Positions 11,235 to 19,999 are shown, counted from the stretch's first letter. The stretch: 64,000 bases of DNA from Stenotrophomonas hibiscicola ATCC 19867 (GCF_000382065.1 NZ_KB907498.1:62001-126000); one strand, 5' to 3'. Notes: generated by a model not told the origin, from the sequence alone. Numbers and translations: made by a program.

Positions 11235-11470
11235 ATGGGTATCGCGATCAAGGGCCGAGGTTCCACGTCCCACCTTGCCGGGCGCTTTGAAAGCACCGTC
11301 AGCGAGGCGGTGGACGACGGCTGGGCGGTGGACGAGAGCGAGGAATTCCTCACGCCGCGCCTGCGCACGAAGTGCGCGCCGAAACCGCACGCAGCATCAT
11401 CACCCGCAACACCTCGCCGGATGTCGGTTTCAGCCAGTCGGTGAACCCGTACCGCGGTTGCGAGCATGGT
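11235..11470 (+). pseudogene. 5' fragment of resident PA0069-type radical SAM gene
   Basis: The ATG at 11235 opens MGIAIKGRGSTSHLAGRF, the start of a PA0069-family radical SAM protein. The frame is lost near 11368, where one C appears missing (CTGCGCACGAAG where CTGCGCACCGAAG is expected). Reading on in the shifted frame gives TSPDVGF and NPYRGCEHG, ending two codons short of the second and third cysteines of the CxxxCxxC cluster motif. Foreign DNA follows. The matching 3' part starts at 17473. Joining 11470 to 17473 restores a continuous frame, CEHGCSYC, and a full length of 363 codons once the lost base is counted. Confidence 0.88.
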
Positions 11471-11791
11471 GCGAACGTGCCGTAAGTGCTCACGGCAATT
11501 ATTTATATAAAACAATTACATATGCGTGTTCTGATGAGCGCTTTGCACACGGAATGCAGCCCGCGCCTCTCTGCCAAGGCCAATGAAACGACTTCTGGTT
11601 CGTGCCCGTACTTCGAAGAACCCAACCGAGCCGCCAGGCGCAACGGCGCCTACCATTGAAGGTGTGGATAACTCTGGGGGCAGTGGGACGTCGAATTCAG
11701 CTCAGTCCCTACGGCTACATGAATCCCCGTCAGTTGCACTGCCTGTGGTTAGCAATAATACTAATTGCTCACTGAAGGGCTTGGGGGAGAT
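11471..11791. other. Left end of island, no supported gene
   Basis: It holds the palindrome GCCGTAAGTGCTCACGGC at 11479-11496, then an AT-rich stretch (TTATTTATATAAAACAATTACATAT). The only short open frame with an ATG start, 11534-11659 (41 codons), matches nothing I know. The AT-rich part could hold the promoter of the radical SAM homologue. Confidence 0.5.
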
Positions 11792-12883
11792 ATGGAACAA
11801 GACGCCCGCAAGGTCCAAGCGCCAATCAAAGGCCGAGGCTCCGCCTCACGCGTACCGAGCAGGTTCGATACGACAGCGACAGTCGGAATCGATGATGGCT
11901 GGGAATCAGTCTATGAAGATCTTCGCGAGATGCCCCCGCTGAGGACCGAGGTAACTGAAGAGCGGGCGAGGAGTGTGATCAGCCGGAACACTTCACCTGA
12001 TGTTGGCTTCAGCGCATCGGTCAATCCCTACAGGGGATGTGAACATGGATGCGTCTACTGCTTCGCCAGACCCTCGCACGCTTACCTGAGCCTATCGCCG
12101 GGTTTGGACTTTGAGACGAAGCTCTTTGCCAAGACGAACGCCGCAGAGCGATTGCGTAGTGAGCTAAGCCGTCCGAGCTACAAATGTGCAGCAATCGCGC
12201 TAGGCATCAACACAGATGGTTACCAGCCTATCGAAAGGAGTTATCAGATTACCCGCCAATGCCTTGAGCTCCTGGCCGAGACGCGCCACCCTGTGAGCTT
12301 CGTCACCAAGAGTGCGCTGATCACCCGCGACATCAACCTGCTCGCAGCGATGGCGAAGGATCGTCTGGTCACGGTCTACTTCTCCGTGACCACACTTGAT
12401 CGAAAGCTGTCAGCCAAGCTCGAGCCCAGGGCAGCGGCACCGCATGCGAGACTGAGGGCGATGGATGCATTGCATAGAGCCGGCGTTCCGGTAGGAGTAC
12501 TGGTTGCCCCAGTAATTCCCCGCATCACTGACAACGAGCTCGAGGCGATCCTCGAAGCAGCTCATGCCCATGGAGCGCGGGCTGCAGGATACGTGTTGCT
12601 GCGTCTACCCAACGAGATCAAGGAAATCTGGAAAGAATGGCTGGAGCTGCACTATCCGGATCGGGCGGAACATGTGCTGAGCCTGATGCGCCAACTGCAT
12701 GGTGGGAAGGAATACGACTCTACCTTCGGAACTCGCATGCGTGGTACCGGGCCCTTCGCAGATCTCCTGGCGCAGCGTTTTAAGAAGGCACACCGACAGC
12801 TTGGCTTCACAAAGCTGCCGCCTCTAAACACAGAACTGTTCCAGCCTCCTAGGGAGTACTCCCCACAAGGCCAACTCTTCTAA
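11792..12883 (+). CDS. Intact PA0069-type radical SAM protein carried by the island
   Basis: A complete 363-residue radical SAM protein of the same family as the gene the island interrupts. The cluster motif CEHGCVYC places cysteines at 83, 87 and 90, binding the [4Fe-4S] cluster that cleaves S-adenosylmethionine. It aligns along its whole length with the split resident copy (for example [46 protein letters not shown]) but differs at many residues and in codon use, so it came from another lineage rather than by local duplication. A strong GGGGGAGA site precedes ATG 11792. The biochemical reaction of this family is not established. It probably replaces the inactivated resident copy. Confidence 0.92.
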   Translation: MEQDARKVQAPIKGRGSASRVPSRFDTTATVGIDDGWESVYEDLREMPPLRTEVTEERARSVISRNTSPDVGFSASVNPYRGCEHGCVYCFARPSHAYLSLSPGLDFETKLFAKTNAAERLRSELSRPSYKCAAIALGINTDGYQPIERSYQITRQCLELLAETRHPVSFVTKSALITRDINLLAAMAKDRLVTVYFSVTTLDRKLSAKLEPRAAAPHARLRAMDALHRAGVPVGVLVAPVIPRITDNELEAILEAAHAHGARAAGYVLLRLPNEIKEIWKEWLELHYPDRAEHVLSLMRQLHGGKEYDSTFGTRMRGTGPFADLLAQRFKKAHRQLGFTKLPPLNTELFQPPREYSPQGQLF

Positions 12884-12926
12884 CGCCGAAAAAGAGCGAT
12901 TGCTGCAGGAAACTAGGAACGAAGCG

Positions 12927-12943
12927 GTCTCACGCCGTGAGAC
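12927..12943. repeat. Short perfect hairpin downstream of the island radical SAM gene
   Basis: GTCTCAC and GTGAGAC pair across a 3-base loop. No T tract follows. It may end or protect the upstream transcript. Confidence 0.35.
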
Positions 12944-12984
12944 TGGCTGAGCCTAGCCTTCCCACGACGACGGAGAGCAAACCT

Positions 12985-13317
12985 ATGAACTGGCTGAAGC
13001 TACTGCGCTTGTACTTCCCTGCGCTGCTGGCCGCTTTCTTGTCCTTGATCTGCGCGCTCATAGTGTCCTCGCTAAGCGGCAACAGCATGACCAGAGGGTT
13101 CTATCAGGCGATGATCTGGCTCCCAGTGGCCGGAGTGATTTGTGCCGTTATTCTCGGGGCTTGGACAACCTATCGCTGCAGGCAAGCTGAGCTCGGGCTT
13201 GGTCCTATCTGCCCCTACTGTGGCGGCCCCCTTGGTCCCGAGAAGCAAGGCCGATACAGCTTGCATCGGACATGTATGGCTTGCGGCAAGCATGCAAATG
13301 AGCGCCACTACCACTAA
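12985..13317 (+). CDS. Small membrane protein with C-terminal zinc ribbon
   Basis: A 110-residue protein of unknown function. Two hydrophobic helices (about residues 10-30 and 42-62) are followed by a cytosolic tail with two paired-cysteine knuckles, CPYCGG and CMACGKH, which look like a zinc ribbon. GGAGAG precedes ATG 12985; the frame also opens further upstream but without a good start. Its place inside the island, after the radical SAM homologue and before the Rhs remnant, makes an immunity or accessory role possible, but nothing in the sequence proves it. Confidence 0.7.
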   Translation: MNWLKLLRLYFPALLAAFLSLICALIVSSLSGNSMTRGFYQAMIWLPVAGVICAVILGAWTTYRCRQAELGLGPICPYCGGPLGPEKQGRYSLHRTCMACGKHANERHYH

Positions 13318-14027
13318 CGGTAGGTAGAGGTCAAAGGACCTCGGACATGGTTGCCTACAGGCAAAAAAGTTGAAGGGTATCCCTATCGGAGAAGCACGGA
13401 CCCCTGCAATGCGATCGAGCCAGGGGCGTTCGCAGCCATACCCTGAGGAACGCATACTATGAAGTTCATGATAATTCAACAATAAAGTGCTCCCGAAGCT
13501 CCCGAGTTACTTCGCTCGGGCCGCTCGGATCGATTCAGAGTCGACGCGAGGAAGTAAGTTGGGATGATGGCACTCGCCCTTGGCTGGATGGCAATCCTGA
13601 AAAGCACTCAGTGGTCACCCAGCCACCTAGGGAAGTTGCGGTCTTCGCCCTCTCTCGAAGCAATACGAAGGCGTCAGCAGGACTCTTGCCCCCGAACTCT
13701 GACCATAGCGGTTCCGGGTACGCGCCACCATTCGGCCCCGCGACATCTAGGCTAGGCGGCACTCGCTCGGAGTGAATATTGGGCTTAATGCTGATAGGTA
13801 GCGACAAGAAGCCCCAGTCTCCTCCTTCTCACAGATAATGATTGATGCTAGTCCTGCGCTAGCCACTGTTACGTTCTTCTTGCCATCCCATAGCTTATGC
13901 ACTGGGCGCGTGTCGGAGATTTCCTGCAGCACGATGCGGGGAATCCCTATGGCCACGACGCTCGCGATCCGGTGCAAACTCTCAGCGGTTCATGAACGAA
14001 TCGTTCATCTACTGCCAGGGGACAGGA
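13318..14027. other. Gene-poor stretch in the island
   Basis: No open frame here has a convincing start, ribosome-binding site and protein-like composition. A short hairpin, CCCGAG with CTCGGG, lies near 13502-13521. Short minus-strand frames at 13535-13807 and 13747-13977 overlap each other and match no family I know. The stretch most likely holds decayed coding DNA, perhaps from earlier Rhs tip or immunity genes. Confidence 0.4.
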
Positions 14028-15215
14028 ATGGTTTCCAGAAAATAGTGCGTAGTATCAGCAATCGCATGCCTCGTCTGTGGTACTGCAGGGGCACAGGATC
14101 GGGTCGAACCTGAGTCGCAATATGCGAACAAGGTTGGCAAGGCTCAGCACACTGGGCAGCTGGATGAAGGTTCCTTTGGTAAAAACGTATCCCTTTTCAA
14201 CGGGCAACTCGACTTTTCGATAACGGATATCACCATCCCGGGCAACAACGCTCTGTCTGTAGCGCTCCGTCGCAAGCGGACAATCAGTGAGCGTTACCTC
14301 CATCAGGACGCCAGACCTGGCGACTTGGCCGGCTTCTATGATTGGGATCTGGACGTTCCCTACCTGGGAGGCATCTTCAGTTCCCGTGGCTGGGTGGTTG
14401 GGGCAGACGATGATGCCACCCGCTACCAGCGCTGCTCACTGCAGAAGAAGCCCTTCATCGGGGAAAGCACGCCCTACCCGGAAGACCTGATCTGGAACGG
14501 CTACAACCTGCATCTGCCGGGGGAGAGTGACGCGCAGTTGCTGGTTGCTTCGGCCAACATTCCAATGCCACGCGATGGGAAAAGTTATCCTTGGGTGACC
14601 GTTGGCGACATACGCGTGCGTTGTTTACCGCAGACTCAGAACGGCGTTCCTGGCGAGGCTTTTCAGGTCGTCACCCCGCAGGGAATCACGTACTCCTTGA
14701 ACTGGGTCGTCAGCCGCGAGATGCCCCTCAGCAACTACAAGGACAACCCGCTAGCACCCACACGCTATTTGTCGCGCAGCCATGTGTTCTTCATGGCCAC
14801 CCGGGCCGAGGACCGCTTCGGCAACTGGGTGAACTACGGCTACACGGGCGACAAGCTGACTTCTATCAGTAGCAGCGACGGCCGCAGTATCAGCATCACT
14901 TATACTGGAGGGCGAATTACCAGTGCGACGGCCAATGGCCGGACTTGGACATACCAGTATCGTGAGCCAGGAGCGCTGGGGTCGCGCCTTGATGGGGGTC
15001 TAGCCGCCGTCATTTTGCCGGATGGCTCCCGATGGACCTATTCACCCAATGGAACCTTGCGCCCACCGATCTTCGGCCCCACGCCAGAGGGCTCTGAATG
15101 CGATCCCCGCATGCCTGATGTGCTGGGACCCTATATCTACACCGTGACCCACCCGGCCGGGGCGACGGCCACCTATACCCTGAACTATAGGTACTTCTAC
15201 CGCGCCAGTGCTTGA
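14028..15215 (+). pseudogene. Rhs/YD-repeat protein remnant with early amber codon
   Basis: An N-terminal part of a large Rhs-type polymorphic toxin. ATG 14028 follows an AGGGGACAGG ribosome-binding stretch and reads MVSRK, then a TAG stop at 14043. The same frame continues as a signal peptide (CVVSAIACLVCGTAGAQ) and about 385 residues of Rhs N-terminal sequence with FNGQLDF, TPQGITYSL, DRFGNWVNY and ITYTGGRI. It stops at 15213 before the repeat core, whereas full proteins of this type usually exceed 1000 residues. Just after, a short frame ends KELRKK and its TGA overlaps the next gene's ATG, as toxin tails do. So the gene has both a nonsense codon and a large internal deletion. Confidence 0.82.
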
Positions 15216-15264
15216 CCTGTAGTAGGCAACAAGGGCTTGAGGCCGCTAAAGAACTGAGGAAGAA

Positions 15265-15636
15265 ATGAAGGAATCCATAACTTTGTCACCTCCCAATTCG
15301 CTGATCTTTGTCATGGACCATGAAGCCGGAGTGTTGCCGGATCAGATAACCGCAGGTCTTGTAGCGGCTACCGGTTCCTGTATTGCAGTTGGCACGTTAG
15401 CCTCCTCGGACGGAGAGACCACAGTCACATTGACCGATGATCTGGGTGGGCTGGAAACGGGCGGTATGGTCTTCGATGGTGTGTTGTCCACGCCGAATCA
15501 CGAGCTATCAGTATGTGATGCCAGGAACGAGAAGTTGATTACTCTGAGGATTCAACAGGCTTGTACGAGGGTCAGGATTTTCGCTAATGACCCTTCTGAG
15601 CCTGATCAGATCGTGATCTTTGTGGCGGAACAGTGA
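15265..15636 (+). CDS. Immunity-like protein next to the Rhs remnant
   Basis: A 123-residue soluble, acidic, beta-rich protein with no signal peptide. Its ATG overlaps the TGA of a short frame that looks like the last residues of an Rhs toxin tip, the usual spacing of toxin and cognate immunity genes. A hairpin terminator follows 29 bases after the stop. I do not recognise the family with certainty; the immunity role is inferred from position, size and composition. The gene is intact although the toxin gene is not, as expected for an orphan immunity gene that still protects against siblings. Confidence 0.68.
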   Translation: MKESITLSPPNSLIFVMDHEAGVLPDQITAGLVAATGSCIAVGTLASSDGETTVTLTDDLGGLETGGMVFDGVLSTPNHELSVCDARNEKLITLRIQQACTRVRIFANDPSEPDQIVIFVAEQ

Positions 15637-15664
15637 TCAGAAGGGTCAGGCAAGATTGAGTAAG

Positions 15665-15696
15665 AACGAGCCCGCCATTCGACGGGCTTGTTGTTT
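15665..15696 (+). terminator. Terminator after the immunity-like gene
   Basis: A 10-base stem (AACGAGCCCG with CGGGCTTGTT, one G-T pair) closes on an 8-base loop and is followed by GTTT. Confidence 0.65.
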
Positions 15697-16315
15697 GAGT
15701 CACTCGTGATGTTGCCATAGACGGCATGATTCCTGTAGCCGGTGTCGTTGCGTGGGGGAACAGATCAATACGATATGTCGATGTCTCCGGAGCAGGTGGA
15801 TTCGGCAGGAATGGTTATCTCTAGCGCTGCAGTTGTTGGTGGGGGCGCCGTATGCGGCTGCAGCGTCAAGTGGGCCAGTTGCAGGCACGAATACGCGTTG
15901 AGAACCCATTCGTTGCAGAGATCATGGTGGCCGATGTCGGTGACAGTGCCGCGCGCCCTGGGAACGATGCAGATATTCACCGCATCGAACGAATGGCACT
16001 TCTTTACAGCATTGGTGTCCGACTCCCTTTCAAAGTTCGACCTCTCAGGAAAAGCTTCCTGAGAGCGTTGAATCAGTACGCTACGGGCGACCAAGAGCCG
16101 TTCTCGCTCTGCATCATGGAGGGATACTGGGAGCTTGGAACACAGGTTCATGCCAGAAGCGCTAGTCGAGACCCTTCTGGCTTAGTTGGAAAAGACGGCA
16201 GATGGCACGATTCATAGGCCGACCGCGGCTTGGAACCCGTCTTCTGCAGCATTGGGCAGTGCCTAGTGGTTCCGCCGGACTTCATGGAGGCTTTGAGCGA
16301 TCCATCCAAGAGCGA
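15697..16315. other. Decayed region after the terminator, possible second toxin-tip scrap
   Basis: Frame 1 of the plus strand reads DVAIDGMIPVAGVVAWGNRS and on to a stop near 15826. That resembles the hydrophobic pre-toxin linker of Rhs tips, but only 40 or so residues remain. Beyond it, overlapping frames on both strands (15852-16217 plus, 15765-16151 minus) have no family likeness and I do not call them. A perfect 10-base hairpin lies at 16042-16065. Confidence 0.4.
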
Positions 16316-17133
16316 CTAACAAAACCAGGGACTTGCCCGACGAAACATTGTCAATTGGAGGACGAAACGGGCCTGATCAGCCAGAAACTCTAGCAGGACC
16401 TGGGACCTCTGTCCCAACGTCCAAGCCTTCTCGCACGGGAGGCAGGCCGCGGTGCAGTGACGTGCTGATGACCGGCATCGCATGAGAAGACGTCCCGCAG
16501 GAGCTTGGCATTGGCAGCGGCATGACCTGCTGGCGGCGCTTGCGTCAGTGGCAACGATAGGGTGTTTGAGATCGTCTGCACCAGACAACGCTGCACCGCC
16601 TGCGCCAGTACGATAAGACCGAATGGAGCCGGGCCAGCATTGACGGCACGAGCATCTCGAGCCTCCGGGGGGCCTGGACACTGGCCCCACCCGACCGGCC
16701 GGGGCAAGCTCGGTAGCAAACGCCACATCCTGACCGATGGACGGGACTGCCGTTGGCGATCTTGGTGAGTGGTGCCAATCGGCATGATTCGATGTTCTTC
16801 AAGGACCTGATCGACGCAGTACAGCCGGTCGCAGGTCTGCAAGGCAGACCGAGGAAGCGGGCCGACAAAGTTCATGCAGACAAGGGCTACGACTACGACA
16901 AGTGCCGCCAGGCGCTACGCCAGCCTGGCATCGAGGGCCGCATCACACGGCGAGGTGTCCAGAGCAGTGAACGCCTTGGGCGTCATCGCTGGGTGGACGA
17001 GCGCCCGCACGTGTGATTCGCGGGATTCGGTAAGCTGCTCATCAGTTTCGAGCATCAAGTCGACACCCATTCGGGACTGGTCAAGCTCGCCGGCACCATC
17101 AGCTACCTGCGCCTCGTTGATGGGATTTGTTAG
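16316..17133 (+). mobile_element. Decayed IS5-family (IS427-like) insertion sequence
   Basis: An 818-base remnant bounded by imperfect inverted ends, CTAACAAAACC at 16316 and GGGATTTGTTAG ending at 17133. Inside, pieces of a DDE transposase can be followed across several frames: RGRPRCSD and GSGMTCWRRLRQWQ, then RGKLGSKRHILTDG, then VSGANRHDSMFFKDLIDAV, DKVHADKGYDYDKCRQALRQ and ERLGRHRWV, then FGKLLISFEHQ and YLRLVDGIC. Frameshifts and stops separate them, so it cannot make transposase. The length and motif order fit the IS427 subgroup. Confidence 0.85.
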
Positions 17134-17472
17134 CCGGTTTAAACGGCCGACAGGACAATCCCTAAGCAATTGGACCTGAGTGAAACATCGTCCCTTCAAG
17201 GGGCTGCAGTCTCCGCTGATGGGTGGCTTCCATGTAACGCAGTCATTGTCTGCTCGCTTTCGGCTGCCTCGTCCACCCGCGAGCCTCGGTTGAGCGCATA
17301 GAAGTCGAAGGACTTCCAGCAAGGGCCCCCGGACGCCACCAGGGACCGTAACCCGCCCCGCACTGGCCTAGGTTAGGAGGCAAAGTGAAAGCCTCCAGCG
17401 ACTAGTCTCTAGAGGACTTCGATACTCAAGAGTGACGTATGAGCACTTTTCCTCGAACACATATAGTGTTGG
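17134..17472. other. Right end of island, no supported gene
   Basis: No open frame with a start and family likeness was found. It carries TGAGCACTT at 17440-17448, the inverted match to the left end. It also has an AT-rich final 20 bases just before the radical SAM gene resumes. Confidence 0.5.
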
Positions 17473-18327
17473 TGTTCCTACTGCTTCGCGCGACCCTCTC
17501 ATGCCTATCTGAACCTGTCGCCGGGCCTGGACTTCGAAACCAAACTGTTCGCCAAGACCAATGCACCACAATTGCTGCGCAAGGAACTGTCGAAGCCGGG
17601 CTACGTACCGCAGCCGATCGCACTGGGCATCAACACCGATGCGTACCAGCCGATCGAACGCAAGTTCAAGCTCACCCGCCAGCTGATCGAAGTGATGCTG
17701 GAAACCAGGCATCCGTTCTCGTTGATCACCAAGAACGCGCTGGTCGAGCGTGACATCGATCTGCTCGCACCGCTGGCGGCGGAGAACCTGGTCAGCGTGC
17801 ATTTCTCGGTGACCTCGCTGGACCCGCATCTCTCCGCGAAGCTGGAACCGCGCGCATCGGCACCGCACGCACGGCTGCGTGCGATGAAGCGGCTGCATGA
17901 AGCCGGCATTCCGGTCGGGGTGATGGTGGCGCCGGTGATTCCGTGGATCAACGACAGCGAGCTGGAAGCCGTGCTGGAAGCCGCACGCGACGCAGGTGCG
18001 AGCACCGCAGGCTACGTGCTGCTGCGCCTGCCACTGGAAGTGGCCCCGCTGTTCCGCGATTGGTTGGACACCCATCATCCCGATCGCGCCGCGCACGTGA
18101 TGAGCACCATCCAGCAGCTGCGCGGCGGCAAGGACTACGACAGCCAGTTCGGTACCCGCATGCGTGGCCAGGGTGTGTATGCGGAATTGTTGAGCAACCG
18201 CTTCAAGCTGGCACGCAAGCGGCTGGGCTTCAATGCGCAGAACAGCCATTGGCCGAAGCTGGATTGCAGCCGGTTCCAGAAGCCGTTGCCGCCAAAGAAA
18301 GAGTCACCGCAGGGCAGTCTGTTCTAG
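17473..18327 (+). pseudogene. 3' fragment of resident PA0069-type radical SAM gene
   Basis: The frame resumes with CSYCFARPSHAYLNLSPGLDFE and continues unbroken for 284 codons to SPQGSLF and a stop. It is the remainder of the gene that starts at 11235. Codon use and GC match the core chromosome, unlike the island homologue. Without the N-terminal 79 residues it lacks the first cysteine of the cluster motif, so a protein started at an internal codon should not bind the iron-sulfur cluster. The reading frame has stayed open, which suggests the interruption is fairly recent. Confidence 0.88.
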
Positions 18328-18468
18328 AACTCTGGACCGCAGCGCCACGCAACGGTAACAATCCGCAGCAAAGGCGGGGACTGGGGAGAGGGGAGTTCAG
18401 CATCATGGATGCAGAACAGCTCCGCCTACCGGGTCGAGTCGACGCTTCCGGATCCTTGAGCGCATGAA

Positions 18469-18759
18469 ATGAAGTTCATCTACTGGCTGGGCATCGCGTT
18501 CCTGTGGATGCTCCCATGGAACTTTCTTCTACTGACGGTGGCCAAATTGCTGTCAGCGGATCCGCTAGGCAGCGAAGAGCTGATCGGCCTCGGCACTGCC
18601 ATATTTGGTGGGGCAGCGGGAGGGATCCTGTATCGCCGTCGTCCTCGCAAGCCCCTCGCTCCGTCGAGCATCCATGATCCGGTGCACGGGGCAAAGACGA
18701 CTGAAGCCTTGCGGGATTCAAGTTGCGACGAACAACGACAGTCGGGGAATGGGCCTTGA
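18469..18759 (+). CDS. Small membrane protein, function unknown
   Basis: A 96-residue protein. A first hydrophobic helix (about residues 5-28) is followed by a second weak one around GLGTAIFGGAAGGILYRR, then a basic, polar tail. No family is recognised. Its TGA stop overlaps the probable TTG start of the next gene, so the two are translationally coupled and likely act together. Confidence 0.6.
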   Translation: MKFIYWLGIAFLWMLPWNFLLLTVAKLLSADPLGSEELIGLGTAIFGGAAGGILYRRRPRKPLAPSSIHDPVHGAKTTEALRDSSCDEQRQSGNGP

Positions 18760-19226
18760 AAAAGGTACCGTTGCGCCATCTGCTCCTGTGCACTGTCATT
18801 GCGGCCCTGACAAGCGGTACTTATCTTTCAATGTTTGGATCCATCGGACGTGGCGATTGGACCGGAAAGCCTACAGAAGCAGAACTGCGCGCTGCCACCG
18901 ATACCTTTGAACTCCCTTCAGGGGTCCATCCCACGAACGTTACGTTCTTACCGAAGGTCACGTTCCTGGGGGCCGTCTTCGACGCCGAACTCGAATCTGA
19001 TCCAGAGCAGATCGCCGCTTTCTTCATCAAACAAGCCGCAGAGAAGCGGTGGCGACTGCAGAAAGACAAACGGCAGCGCGATTACAGATTGATGGTCTTC
19101 TGCGAGGATCGACTGGCGCGCTCGGTAGAGCTGACGACAAGGGGCAGTACGGTGAAGCTCTATGGAGGAACCTACTGGGACTCGGACAGGGGCGGCGACT
19201 ACTACTGCTCTCCTGAGGCCCGGTAA
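18756..19226 (+). CDS. Exported or membrane-anchored protein, function unknown
   Basis: A 156-residue protein with an N-terminal hydrophobic segment (HLLLCTVIAALTSGTYLSMF) preceded by KKVPLRH, so it is either secreted or anchored. The mature part is a small mixed alpha/beta domain ending in YYCSPEA. I chose TTG 18756, which overlaps the previous stop; the frame also opens with TTG at 18723. No catalytic motif or family is recognised. It is paired with the preceding small membrane protein. Confidence 0.65.
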   Translation: MKKVPLRHLLLCTVIAALTSGTYLSMFGSIGRGDWTGKPTEAELRAATDTFELPSGVHPTNVTFLPKVTFLGAVFDAELESDPEQIAAFFIKQAAEKRWRLQKDKRQRDYRLMVFCEDRLARSVELTTRGSTVKLYGGTYWDSDRGGDYYCSPEAR

Positions 19227-19288
19227 TCCACCGACGGCATAACGAACTTGCCTGGATACCGGCCTCAATCGGGAGGGGCGCGATGCCC

Positions 19289-19999
19289 TCACCCTCCCCC
19301 AAACAACTTCTGCGCGCTCTGGAACAGGATCCAACTCGTCGCGATGAACTTGTCCCCACCCTGTGGCCGGTTGCCACGATGGGTGTGGGTGAACGCAGTC
19401 GGCGCAATCAGCAGGCTACCGGTGCGTGGTGCGATCTTCCGCTCCTGGAACAGGAACTCGGTTTCGCCCTCTTCGAACTCGTCGTTGAGGTACAGCGTCC
19501 ACAACACGTGCCGATGCAGGGTCTCGGCCTGCACATCCTTCGGGTACAGCTCGCAGTGCCAGTAGGGGTACCCGCCCTCGCCCGCCGCATACCACTGCAG
19601 GTTGATGGCGCCGGGGCGCAGGCAGGTGCGCGCAAGATCCGCCAGTTGTTGTGGCGGCATGTCGGGGAAGTCCTCGGCAGACAGGCGTCGCGGTTGGCCG
19701 TTGCTGTCCTGGACCTGCAACATCAGCGGCGCAATCAACGCCTGTGGATAACGGCGTAGATAAGTCAGCAGGCCATTGAACACCGCATGCTGCAGCTGAT
19801 GGTCCACATCCTGCCAGCCATCAAGTCCGCTGATGCGCAGATCCTTGCTGTGCTTGAGTTCCGGGAACACACCACTGCCTACCGCACCTGGCCGCAGCCC
19901 CTGTGCGGCGCGCATCCGCTCGACGATCGCAGCGCAGACCTCGCTGGGGACCGCGTTGTGGATGACTTCGATGAAATCGACCGGGCCCTGCTCGTGCAT
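19289..19999 (-). CDS. 2-oxoglutarate/Fe(II)-dependent oxygenase
   Basis: A 236-residue double-stranded beta-helix oxygenase of the prolyl-4-hydroxylase-like group. The core shows YWHCELYPKD, HRHVLWTLYLND with FEEGETEF, and a late PTAFTHTHRGNRP, which supply the iron-binding His/acidic/His set and the 2-oxoglutarate-binding Arg. The substrate is not evident. It is transcribed alone on the minus strand, facing the preceding plus-strand pair. Confidence 0.8.
   Translation of the reverse strand: MHEQGPVDFIEVIHNAVPSEVCAAIVERMRAAQGLRPGAVGSGVFPELKHSKDLRISGLDGWQDVDHQLQHAVFNGLLTYLRRYPQALIAPLMLQVQDSNGQPRRLSAEDFPDMPPQQLADLARTCLRPGAINLQWYAAGEGGYPYWHCELYPKDVQAETLHRHVLWTLYLNDEFEEGETEFLFQERKIAPRTGSLLIAPTAFTHTHRGNRPQGGDKFIATSWILFQSAQKLFGGG

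Larger units (their letters stand above)
11471..17472. mobile_element. 6.0 kb mosaic island inserted in the radical SAM gene
   Basis: This stretch interrupts one gene exactly at its cysteine motif. It has lower and more variable GC than its flanks and contains none of the SMAG repeats that are frequent elsewhere in the window. Its contents are an intact homologue of the interrupted gene, a small membrane protein, a broken Rhs gene with an immunity-like gene, and an IS5-type remnant. I found no integrase or complete transposase, so the mobilising function is lost or was supplied elsewhere. A nine-base inverted repeat, AAGTGCTCA (11484-11492) and TGAGCACTT (17440-17448), lies near the two ends, and an 18-base near-palindrome sits at 11479-11496. 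Confidence 0.8.

Noticed and set aside
15765..16217. Overlapping open frames on both strands in the decayed island part
   Set aside because: They conflict with one another, have no good ribosome site and match no family; described as decayed DNA instead.
11467..17474. TGGTG at both island edges as a target-site duplication
   Set aside because: Removing one copy leaves the gene out of frame by one base, whereas joining without duplication restores the frame and the cysteine motif. The 5-base match could be chance.
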